A stretch of 19,020 nucleotides of DNA from Paracoccaceae bacterium (lineage in GTDB: Bacteria; Pseudomonadota; Alphaproteobacteria; Rhodobacterales; Rhodobacteraceae): positions 1 to 19,020 of the forward strand of contig JALQYS010000063.1 of the NCBI GenBank assembly GCA_023254015.1, written 5' to 3'. Shown one piece after another: positions 8,047 to 15,092 of this stretch. The translations under genes and the position numbers were made by a program. A model generated the notes under the pieces. It had not been told where the DNA came from. It worked only from the letters and a program-made list of their open reading frames with translations, and ran no database searches. The first letter of the stretch is position 1. Every line of letters starts with the position of its first letter.

Positions 8047-8892
8047 ATGAAACGCGCCCTTCTTGCCTGCGGCCTCGCCTTTTCCCCGCTGCCCGCGCTT
8101 GCCGCGACCGCCGAAGAGATCGCGGCAGGCAATGCCAAGCTGATCGCCTGGGCGGCTACGTTTTTTGGCGAGGAGGTTGCGACGCGATTACGCGCCGCGG
8201 CCGATGCCGAAACGCTGTCGCCTTTGGCGATGTTCATGGATGCCGATACCGTGGTGAAATCGGTCATGCTTGGGCTTTTGCTGGCATCCTTCCTTGCCTG
8301 GGGGATCTGGATTGCAAAGCTCGTCCAGATCGCCTTGGCCAATCGCCAGCTTACGCGCGCCTATCGGGCGCTGGACGCGGCAGCCACCTTGCAGGCCAAT
8401 CTGACACTCGCCTCGCCCATGGCAGAGATCGTTTCAGCGGCACGGACCGAGGTTGAAACCTCGTCCGATCTGGATGCCGCCGGCATCAAGGAACGCGTCG
8501 CCAGCGCCCTGACCCGGATCGAGGCCGGGGCCGCGCGGCGGGCGCAATCGGGGGTGGCCATTCTTGGCTCGATCGGGGCAACTGCGCCCTTCATCGGGCT
8601 TTTTGGCACCGTCTGGGGCATCATGAACAGCTTTATCGGCATTGCCGAAAGTGGCACCACGAACCTTTCGGTCGTGGCCCCCGGCATCGCCGAGGCGCTT
8701 TTGGCCACGGCCATCGGCCTTGTCGCGGCCATTCCGGCGGTGCTGTTCTACAACCACCTGTCCCGCGTGTTGGCAGCCCACCGCGCCCGCCTGACCGATG
8801 CGACCGCCCTTGTCGAACGCAGCCTGTCGCGTGATCTGGACCGCAGGGCGGTTGCGCCATCGCATCCGCTTCTTCACGTCGTGGCGGAGTGA
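8047..8892 (+). CDS. exbB: ExbB, proton channel subunit of the TonB motor
   Basis: A 281-residue inner-membrane protein of the MotA/TolQ/ExbB family. An N-terminal signal-like segment (1-20, ending PALAA) is followed by a periplasmic stretch, as in the longer ExbB form. Transmembrane helices lie at about 70-92, 170-195 and 213-238. The family signature TAPFIGLFGTVWGIMNSF falls at 179-196. APGIAEALLATAIGL (211-225) contains Glu216, matching the conserved acidic residue of this helix. With ExbD it converts proton flow into motion of TonB. The start lies 4 bases past the piuC stop, with GAGGT inside the piuC end as ribosome site, so translation is probably coupled. Confidence 0.93.
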   Translation: MKRALLACGLAFSPLPALAATAEEIAAGNAKLIAWAATFFGEEVATRLRAAADAETLSPLAMFMDADTVVKSVMLGLLLASFLAWGIWIAKLVQIALANRQLTRAYRALDAAATLQANLTLASPMAEIVSAARTEVETSSDLDAAGIKERVASALTRIEAGAARRAQSGVAILGSIGATAPFIGLFGTVWGIMNSFIGIAESGTTNLSVVAPGIAEALLATAIGLVAAIPAVLFYNHLSRVLAAHRARLTDATALVERSLSRDLDRRAVAPSHPLLHVVAE

Positions 8893-8898
8893 CCCCCA

Positions 8899-9366
8899 AT
8901 GGCTGTCCGGCTTTCCGAAGGCGATGATCTGGCGCCGCAATCCGAGATCAACATCACCCCCTTCATTGATGTGATGCTGGTTTTGCTGATCATTTTCATG
9001 GTGGCAGCGCCGCTTTCCACGGTGGATGTCCATGTCGAATTGCCTGTTGCCACCGCAAAACCCGCCCCACGCCCCGAAGCACCCGTCTTTGTCACGGTGC
9101 ACGCCGATCTTGGCCTTTCGATTGGCGACCGGCCGATCACCCTCGCCGAGCTGCCGTTCGAACTGGACATCGCCACCGGGATCAAGCGCGACACGCGGCT
9201 TTACATTTCGGCAGACCGCGCGGTGCCCTATGGCGAGATGATGGCCGTGATGAACCGGATGCGCGGCGCGGGCTATTTGAAGATCGGTCTTGTCGGGCTG
9301 GAGGATCCGCAAGCCCCGGATGAGACGGGCGTTGCGGCGTCCACGCCTTCGGCAAGCGCACCATGA
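8899..9366 (+). CDS. exbD: ExbD, stator/energy-coupling subunit of the TonB motor
   Basis: A 155-residue protein with a short cytoplasmic N-terminus and one transmembrane helix (about 22-42). INITPFIDVMLVLL holds the essential Asp (Asp24 here, equivalent to Asp25 in E. coli). The periplasmic domain is of the ExbD/TolR type (about 65-142, with the conserved YISADRAVPYGEMM-like strand-helix). It starts 6 bases after exbB with GGAG at the exbB end, and its stop overlaps the tonB start. The C-terminal tail after about residue 142 is Pro/Ala/Ser-rich and probably flexible. Confidence 0.93.
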   Translation: MAVRLSEGDDLAPQSEINITPFIDVMLVLLIIFMVAAPLSTVDVHVELPVATAKPAPRPEAPVFVTVHADLGLSIGDRPITLAELPFELDIATGIKRDTRLYISADRAVPYGEMMAVMNRMRGAGYLKIGLVGLEDPQAPDETGVAASTPSASAP

Positions 9367-10181
9367 GCCTTGCCTATCCCGACCGGCAAGGCAGCGGCAT
9401 TCTGTGGCTTGGGCTGGCGATCAGCCTTGGCCTGCATGGGGCTTTGGCCACCTCCTTCCTGCAAGCCCCGGCACCCCTTCCCGTGCCGGAAACCCTGGGG
9501 CTGAAGGGCCGCGAACTGATCGATCTGGCGGATGTGGACATGCTGATGGCGGCCCCGGAAACCGATCTGGCCAGCGGCGCACCGGCGGACGAGTCGCAAG
9601 CCGCCCTCGACAGTCCGGAAAAGACGGAAATCGCCAAAACCTCAAACGACCCGCTTCTGGCGCAAATCCCCGATCAGGTCACTGACCCCGAACTGCAGTT
9701 CCGGCTCGCCAACCCCGATCAGGCCCCCGAAGCCACCAAAGAAGCGACGGAAGTTCCGACCGAGATCAAGGAAGAGCCGAAGGACAAAAGCGCGCCCGAC
9801 AGCACCGCCGCCGCGCCCGACGCGTCAGCCGGGCAAGATGCTGCCAGCCAAAGCGACGAGGCCGAAGAGGGGCTTTCCGACGAAGAAACTGCCGCGATCA
9901 CGGCGTGGCAAAAATCGCTTGTCCTGACCTTTGCCGAGGCAAAGACCTATCCCAAAGCCGCCCGTGCGGCCCGGGCAACCGGCGAGGTTGTCATCGGTTT
10001 TCGCCTTGATCGCTATGGTCGGGTGCTGAACCGCAAGATCACCCGGTCGTCGGGCCATCCAACCCTTGATGCGGCGGCTCTGGCGGTGATCGACGGCTTT
10101 GATCGGCTGCCCGCCCCACCGGGGGCGATGGGGCAGGGGCCGTTCGACCTGTCGATCCCCTTCAACTACCGCTTCAAATAA
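9363..10181 (+). CDS. tonB: TonB energy transducer
   Basis: A 272-residue protein with one N-terminal transmembrane helix (about 11-33) containing SLGLH, which keeps the Ser-x3-His pattern (Ser21, His25) needed to couple TonB to ExbB-ExbD. A long periplasmic spacer (about 36-185) follows, dominated by Glu, Asp, Ala and Pro rather than the classic EP/KP repeats of enterobacterial TonB. The C-terminal TonB domain (about 193-272) has YPKAARAARATGEV, a GRV strand and DAAALAVIDGFDRLPAPP, and is complete. The ATG overlaps the exbD stop in ATGA, which implies coupled translation. Being the last gene of a receptor operon, this TonB is probably dedicated to that receptor, though it could serve others. 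Confidence 0.93.
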   Translation: MSLAYPDRQGSGILWLGLAISLGLHGALATSFLQAPAPLPVPETLGLKGRELIDLADVDMLMAAPETDLASGAPADESQAALDSPEKTEIAKTSNDPLLAQIPDQVTDPELQFRLANPDQAPEATKEATEVPTEIKEEPKDKSAPDSTAAAPDASAGQDAASQSDEAEEGLSDEETAAITAWQKSLVLTFAEAKTYPKAARAARATGEVVIGFRLDRYGRVLNRKITRSSGHPTLDAAALAVIDGFDRLPAPPGAMGQGPFDLSIPFNYRFK

Positions 10182-11218
10182 AGCGTCTCGGGTCCGATCT
10201 CATCCGGGCTGCGGCAGCCGCAAAGCGCCATGGTGACCTCAAATTCCTCACGCAAGCGTCGCAAGACCTGACTTGCCCCGCGCGCGCCGTCCACCGCCAG
10301 CCCGTAAAACGCCGGGCGACCGATCAGCACGGCATCCGCCCCAAGGGCCAGTGCCTTGAAAATGTCGCTGCCCTGCCGGATGCCGCCATCGGCCAGAACA
10401 GGCAAGCCGGGCAGCCGCGCCCGGATCGCCGGCAGCACATCGGCGACGCCCGGCACGCCATCCAGCACCCGGCCGCCATGGTTCGAAACGACCACCCCGG
10501 CGCATCCCGCCTCGATCGCCAAAGCCGCGTCGTCTGGATGCAACACGCCCTTGGCCAGAACCGGCACCGGGCTTTCGGCGCAAAGCGCGGCCAGATCCGC
10601 CCAGACGGGGGCCAGCGCCATCAGCCCGTCAAAGACCAGACTGCCCCCCTCGGGCAGCTGGGGCGGCGGGGGCATCATCACCGCCTGAACGCCCTGCGGC
10701 AATCGAAAACCAGCACGCATTTCGCGGTTGCGCAACCCGTTGATCGGCGCGTCAATGGTGACCACCAAAGCCTCGGCCCCTGCCGCAAGGGCGCGCGCCG
10801 CCAAGGCCCGCGTCACTTGCGGATCAGGTTGCAGATAAAGCTGAAACCATAGCGGCCCGGGGGCCTGAGGCAGGTCTTCCGGGGCGACTGAGGTCTGGCA
10901 ACTCAGTACCATGCCAATACCTTGCGCCGCCGCCGCCAGCCGCATGGCCGCTTCACCCTCGGGGCAGGCAAGCCGCTGAAACGCCATCGGCGCGACCAGG
11001 GCAGGAAAGGCCAAGGCCGCCCCCAGGATCTGCCGCGCGGCCGTTCCCCCCGCCAGATTGCGCAGATGTCGTGGCATAAGCCCGATCTCGGCCCATTGCG
11101 CCGTATTGCGGGCCAGAGTTGTCTCTTGCCCCGCACCTCCTGCCAGATAGGAAAAAACCTCCAAAGGAAGCAGCCGATCCGCTTCCTGCTCAAAATCCTC
11201 AGCCGTCAAGAGCATCAT
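10166..11218 (-). CDS. FMN-dependent alpha-hydroxy-acid dehydrogenase/oxidase (LldD/lactate oxidase family)
   Basis: A 350-residue TIM-barrel flavoenzyme that would oxidise an L-2-hydroxy acid such as lactate, glycolate or mandelate to the 2-oxo acid. Visible family features are the N-terminal FSYLAGGAG with Tyr24, and WFQLYL with Gln126 and Tyr128. There are also Lys223 at the flavin N5 side (LAKGV), the catalytic His247 and Arg250 in SNHGGRVLDG, and the phosphate-binding LADGGIRQGSDIFKALALGADAVLIGRP stretch split over 275-301. It is somewhat shorter than typical LldD and has no membrane-association loop, so a soluble oxidase is more likely than the respiratory dehydrogenase. The substrate cannot be told. 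GAAGGTG before the ATG supports the start. It converges on tonB with a 16-base overlap of coding ends. Confidence 0.88.
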   Translation of the reverse strand: MMLLTAEDFEQEADRLLPLEVFSYLAGGAGQETTLARNTAQWAEIGLMPRHLRNLAGGTAARQILGAALAFPALVAPMAFQRLACPEGEAAMRLAAAAQGIGMVLSCQTSVAPEDLPQAPGPLWFQLYLQPDPQVTRALAARALAAGAEALVVTIDAPINGLRNREMRAGFRLPQGVQAVMMPPPPQLPEGGSLVFDGLMALAPVWADLAALCAESPVPVLAKGVLHPDDAALAIEAGCAGVVVSNHGGRVLDGVPGVADVLPAIRARLPGLPVLADGGIRQGSDIFKALALGADAVLIGRPAFYGLAVDGARGASQVLRRLREEFEVTMALCGCRSPDEIGPETLYLKR

Positions 11219-11743
11219 TTCACCTTCATTGGTCCCGAATTGGACCGAACCGGTTGGCTCCGGTCAGGCGCTAACCCTAAGTGCCCATCCCTTGGATGGC
11301 CACGGATGAATTTCAGCTGACAGCAGGGCCGATACCGCGCGGTCCTGCGGTTTCCGCTGCCGCCAGATCGCGCAGGTGGCCTGCTGCGTCCGCGGCAGGG
11401 CTTTATACGCTGATCGTGGACTGGCATGCGCCATGAACGAGCAGCCGCTTTGCCCTAGGGCCACGGTTACCACGCGGCACTGCCACAATACCCTTTTCCG
11501 CCCGGTGCGACCACTACGGCCTGATCGACACACCCGGCCCAAAGCAGTCCGTTAGGCTGGGCTCACGCAGAGCTCGATGCTGCACTTATGCCGTGTCATC
11601 GCTCCACCTCGCGCCATAATTTCGCCTGCTACCGCAGCGTATTGTCTCACTTTGCGTTTGACGATCAACGTGCGCCAAACCTGTTTTTGCATGTCGGCTT
11701 TCCCGGCTCAGCAAATGCGAAAATCGGGGAAACCGGAGAGATC
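11219..11743. other. Gene-free stretch of about 525 bases
   Basis: Small frames occur on both strands but none has a ribosome site or a recognisable domain. It contains the inverted repeat next to the oxidase gene, a 10-base palindrome GCCCTAGGGC (11452-11461) and a copy of the CGGCCCAAAGC motif (11535-11553). The end nearest 11744 presumably holds the promoter of the large nuclease-like gene; TTGACG at 11658-11663 is a possible -35, but no good -10 is spaced from it. Confidence 0.4.
11231..11246 (-). promoter_or_regulatory. Inverted repeat just upstream of the hydroxy-acid oxidase gene
   Basis: GGTCC (11231-11235) and GGACC (11242-11246) flank six bases, 13 bases before the start codon; an 8-base palindrome AACCGGTT follows at 11248-11255. 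GntR/FadR-type regulators of lactate genes bind TGGT...ACCA-like repeats, which is loosely similar. It could be an operator or a leader hairpin. Confidence 0.3.
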
Positions 11744-14044
11744 ATGGAAAACCTGGCAGCGACCGCCAATATCTCGCCCGCCCACATTGCCTCCGGAGTG
11801 GGGTTGGCTGGCCGTCGCGAGATTTGCGGCCTGTTGGCGCTTCTGGAAATGTCAGGAGCCGCCGAGATGCTGAAAGGTTTCGCGACGGAAACGCAGTCCA
11901 AGCTGATGAAAACGCAAGCCTCGGACAGGGACCGGCTGTCGCAGATCAGCGAGGCCTTGCTGAAGTCAACGCGCTCGACCGACGCGCTTCGGCTTCAGCT
12001 TTGGTCAGAGCTTTCACAAGGTCTTGGGCTTCCGGATCGGATCCCGCTTTCCATGCGCAGCATTCAAATCGCTGCGGCAGCCCTTGGGGTGCGGTCCGCC
12101 GAAATACTGAAGCCCTCGGTCTTGGCGGCGCGTGCAGCCGCTGCCAACGAACACCCCGGCACGGCAACAAGATTTGCAGGGAAGTTCGCGAGGATGCTTC
12201 CCGTAGGTCTGCGCAATTTCCGTGATGAGGAGGTCAGCTTTCAGGATATCGTCGCCTGTGAACTCAAGGCGCTGATGGACGGGTTGAGCCGGGCCGATCT
12301 CACCGAAGGTGTCGATCCCGATGTCGCCGTTGCCATTCAAAAGGGCCAGACAGCCATTTCCACTGCAGCCGTCGCTGCAGGTGGCTGGGCCGCTTTCGCC
12401 TCGGCCGTGGGATCAGCGGGCTTTGCGCCCTTCATCGCCGCAGCGCAGCTTTCGGCGGTTATTCCCTTCGTCAGCGGGCCTGCACTGGTTTCCTTCCTTG
12501 CCGTCATGACCAACCCGGTGACAGTCGTCGCCGGAACCGCGGCCTTGGGGTATTGGGTGATCAAAGGGCAGGGGGCGTCGGCAAAGGCGACGGCGGCTGC
12601 TCGGGTTGCGCTTCTGCTGGCAGTGCGCGGGCTGCAAGACCCGGGGGCCGGAATGGCGGCTTTGGCGCGTGTCCTTCGCCGTGGCCATCGGTTGACCGAG
12701 GCGGAGCTGAAACCCCTGAGCCGGACGACGCGTGATGGGCTGATTTTGCGCGGCCGCCGGATCGAAGGCCGACTGTCTGGCGAGCTTCCCTCGCCGGCAT
12801 CGTCAGCGCCGGGGGCCTGGGGCTTCCCGATCCCGCCTGAGGTTTTGTCGGGGCGTGCGGACATCAGCTTGGTTGCAGGACTAAGCGCCGGCGACATGCT
12901 TTACCATGCCGCAGCAATTGACCCGGCGGTTCTGAGGGCGGTTGATTTTTCCCGCATCCTCGACATCGACAGCCCGCTTGACCTGGTGACGCATGTGGCA
13001 TCCTTTGCCTCAGAGGGCGCACGGATCGCAGTTCGAGGTTATGTCGCCGAACAACTGGTCAAGGCCAGCTTGGTCGACCAAGGGCACTTCGTCGACCTCG
13101 CCACAAACAGCACGACGCCGGGCTATGATCTGCTTGTGGACGGCAACCCCGTGCAGGTGAAATGCGGGGTGAGCCTGTCCCTGCTGCACGAACATTTCGC
13201 GAAATATCCCGAAATCCCGGTGATTGCCAACGCAGACCTTGTCGGAATGGCTGCAGTGTCGGGCGAGCCATGGGCGCATCTGGTGAGTTCGGTCGAGGGC
13301 TTTGAGCTCGACCACGTGCAAAGCATCCTTGACAGGTCGCTCGGGGCTGCTGAAGCCTTGGGTGAAAGCGTGGTGCCGGTCTACGCCATGATCGTTGGAG
13401 GCGCGCGTGCGGCCCGCAAGGCTTGGGCCAGAGAAATTCCTGTCGAAGATTTGCCGGCCTGGCTCATTCTTGATCTTGCGATCCGGGGAGGACTGTCGTC
13501 CGTTGGACACATCGGCGGCGCTTTCGTGGGCTTGCTGGTGATTGGCCCCGCAGGCGCCTTCGTGCTCGGGCCAGTCGTGGCGATTGCAGCGCTTTTCGGG
13601 ACAAGCCACCTGCACGGTCTGCTTGACCGGGCAATCCGGAACCCTTGGCATGCGTCGGTCATGGAGGCGGCAGAGCGCCTCCGCTGCGCACTTGTGAAGG
13701 CGGGCGAGCGGCGACTGGAGATGCTGCTGGAGCGCCAGGTCCGGTTGAGAGAGTCATCCAAGAACATGCCCGGGGATTTGAACGACTGGCTCGACAGGCG
13801 CATGGCCGATGACGTGGTCCATGCTTGGGAAATTGTGGAGGGATACGGCCCGGCTTCCACCCTTCGTGACGCGATGGAGCATTTGATCCACGCCTCTGCA
13901 ATCGGAATGGCAGACCCGGAGGTTCTTGCGGCACGCAGGCAGTTGACTGCATTGATCGAAGCAAAACCTTCGACCATGTCGTCACTGCGGGATGTCGGTG
14001 AGAAGCTCTTTTCCTTCGCCCAGACCATTCCCAAGCGGTATTGA
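11744..14044 (+). CDS. Large membrane-associated protein with a PD-(D/E)XK nuclease-like core
   Basis: I do not recognise a named family. The ATG at 11744 was chosen for its GGAGAG site (11735-11740); the frame opens at 11588, but the added 52 residues are not protein-like. The product is 766 residues. Residues 1-195 are helical and charged. Residues about 204-275 are strongly hydrophobic, probably two or three membrane spans. Residues 425-500 look like a PD-(D/E)XK nuclease core. Glu436 sits on a helix (GYVAEQLVKASL), Asp462 follows PGY, and Gln471-Val-Lys473 closes the next strand (VQVKCG), a Q-x-K variant of the catalytic pair. A second hydrophobic Gly-rich segment lies at about 586-617, then a long charged helical tail. 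A nuclease anchored or hidden in a membrane protein suggests a defence or toxin role, but this is inference. The gene faces a convergent HEPN/LOTUS-like gene 36 bases away. Confidence 0.75.
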   Translation: MENLAATANISPAHIASGVGLAGRREICGLLALLEMSGAAEMLKGFATETQSKLMKTQASDRDRLSQISEALLKSTRSTDALRLQLWSELSQGLGLPDRIPLSMRSIQIAAAALGVRSAEILKPSVLAARAAAANEHPGTATRFAGKFARMLPVGLRNFRDEEVSFQDIVACELKALMDGLSRADLTEGVDPDVAVAIQKGQTAISTAAVAAGGWAAFASAVGSAGFAPFIAAAQLSAVIPFVSGPALVSFLAVMTNPVTVVAGTAALGYWVIKGQGASAKATAAARVALLLAVRGLQDPGAGMAALARVLRRGHRLTEAELKPLSRTTRDGLILRGRRIEGRLSGELPSPASSAPGAWGFPIPPEVLSGRADISLVAGLSAGDMLYHAAAIDPAVLRAVDFSRILDIDSPLDLVTHVASFASEGARIAVRGYVAEQLVKASLVDQGHFVDLATNSTTPGYDLLVDGNPVQVKCGVSLSLLHEHFAKYPEIPVIANADLVGMAAVSGEPWAHLVSSVEGFELDHVQSILDRSLGAAEALGESVVPVYAMIVGGARAARKAWAREIPVEDLPAWLILDLAIRGGLSSVGHIGGAFVGLLVIGPAGAFVLGPVVAIAALFGTSHLHGLLDRAIRNPWHASVMEAAERLRCALVKAGERRLEMLLERQVRLRESSKNMPGDLNDWLDRRMADDVVHAWEIVEGYGPASTLRDAMEHLIHASAIGMADPEVLAARRQLTALIEAKPSTMSSLRDVGEKLFSFAQTIPKRY

Positions 14045-14080
14045 GGCGAACGGCCTTGCTGCTCGGCGCCGCGCGAGCGT

Positions 14081-14917
14081 TCAGACGCCCAGGGTGCGCG
14101 GGCGGTAGAATGCGCGGCGGCGTCCATCAACCTTCATAATCCGCAAGGTGAAAAGTCCCGATTCATGAATGACTTGTCGCCAGCTCCGACATCCATAATT
14201 CTCGGGTCGCTCATCGGGGAGGCGACTGAGGACCAGGGTCGCGGCGGATTCGACAGATGCCCAGCCCCCTTGGGCCATCTCGGTGGCGGCGTCCTGCAAG
14301 GCCTGAACGATGGTCGTGATTGACCAGGGGATCTTGCCTCCGGCGATCCAGTCGCGGATCTCGGGCGCATCAAGTTTTTCGATGAGGAGCGTCGCGGCCC
14401 GTTCCATGTCAATCGCCCACGCCCCCAACCCCTCCTCGGCGCGAGTTACACGTTCAATGAGCGATGTGAGGGCTTGCCCTGCCACAAGGCAGCCATGTTC
14501 GGTGTGGAGATCGTGTTCCTCAAGAAAATGATGGACCAGCGAATTGCGCAGGGCGACCAGATCGCGGTGCTCAGCCTCGATCCGCGAATAGGCCTCGGCG
14601 GGAAGAGCGATCCGTCGGGAAATGGTGACACAGGTTTCGGTGGCGGCCTCATCCGCCTCAGGGGGGCCTTCCTGTCCAAAGGGCACAAGAACGGATCCCA
14701 TCATTTCGCCAACCAAAGCGCCCATGGTCTTGCGCCGCGTTTCGGCATTCCGCTTCGCCCGGTTCGCCTCAAAGGTGTCGATGGTGCCAGAGACCTGATG
14801 CGTCGCTACGATGGCCTTCAGCTTCAGCTCAAAGGATTGCAGCCGCAGAACGCACTGCCCGCAAAGCCTTTCGACTTCGTCGCGCGTCGCAGATAGGGCG
14901 GCACTCTCCGATTTCAT
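14081..14917 (-). CDS. Predicted HEPN domain fused to a C-terminal OST-HTH/LOTUS-like domain
   Basis: 278 residues from the ATG at 14917, chosen because AAGG lies 8 bases upstream; the frame opens at 14971, adding 18 basic residues. Residues about 12-175 are all helical. They contain LVALRNSLVHHF (120-131), an R-x4-H motif (Arg124, His129) with Asn after the Arg, the catalytic signature of many HEPN RNases. Residues about 216-274 fit the OST-HTH/LOTUS winged-helix pattern. They have GGWASVES, a helix ending in SRLPDERPENYG, then SWRQVIHESGLF and a last strand with Arg-rich GRRRAFYRPR. LOTUS domains bind RNA, so the fusion suggests an RNA-targeted ribonuclease, perhaps dimeric as HEPN proteins are. 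Both assignments come from motif reading and need a profile search. The same strand carries devBCA upstream, but a 174-base gap suggests a separate unit. Confidence 0.75.
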   Translation of the reverse strand: MKSESAALSATRDEVERLCGQCVLRLQSFELKLKAIVATHQVSGTIDTFEANRAKRNAETRRKTMGALVGEMMGSVLVPFGQEGPPEADEAATETCVTISRRIALPAEAYSRIEAEHRDLVALRNSLVHHFLEEHDLHTEHGCLVAGQALTSLIERVTRAEEGLGAWAIDMERAATLLIEKLDAPEIRDWIAGGKIPWSITTIVQALQDAATEMAQGGWASVESAATLVLSRLPDERPENYGCRSWRQVIHESGLFTLRIMKVDGRRRAFYRPRTLGV

Positions 14918-15005
14918 CTTGCTACCCTTGATCTGCCGTCTTGTGGACTTTGCCCGAAGGCGCACTTTCAAGCAACGGGGCGCTGTTCGGCCCTTGAACA
15001 GCCAG

Positions 15006-15030
15006 CAGCGGGTTGTGCGAGCCCCCGCTG
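15006..15030 (-). promoter_or_regulatory. Stem-loop between devA and the HEPN/LOTUS-like gene
   Basis: CAGCGGG (15006-15012) pairs with CCCGCTG (15024-15030) around 11 bases. No T tract follows on the minus strand, so it is not a clear terminator. It could mark the boundary between devBCA and the next gene or lie in that gene's leader. Confidence 0.35.
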
Positions 15031-15070
15031 TCGCTGAGCAGTGAAACAGCCTGTTCGGCCCAAAGCGGCC

Positions 15071-15092
15071 GTTGATGCGATGTTGATGCCAT
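15071..15092. repeat. Tandem 11-base repeat next to the devA stop
   Basis: GTTGATGCGAT (15071-15081) and GTTGATGCCAT (15082-15092) abut and differ by one base. They lie between the 20-base palindrome in the end of devA and the CGGCCCAAAGCGG motif copy (15056-15073), which partly overlaps the first unit. Confidence 0.5.

Noticed and set aside
11588..11743. N-terminal extension of the large nuclease-like protein
   Set aside because: No ribosome site at 11588 and an atypical residue mix; the ATG at 11744 has GGAGAG at good spacing.
12337..13651. Long minus-strand frames opposite the large nuclease-like gene (186 and 213 codons)
   Set aside because: Antisense shadows typical of GC-rich coding DNA; Arg/Pro/Ser-rich products with no ribosome site or domain.
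11744..14917. Restriction-modification system or classic MNT-HEPN toxin-antitoxin pair
   Set aside because: No methyltransferase motifs and no nucleotidyltransferase (MNT) gene are found next to either protein.
14918..14971. Start of the HEPN/LOTUS-like gene at 14971
   Set aside because: The 18 added residues are very basic and low-complexity; 14917 has an AAGG site and a normal start.
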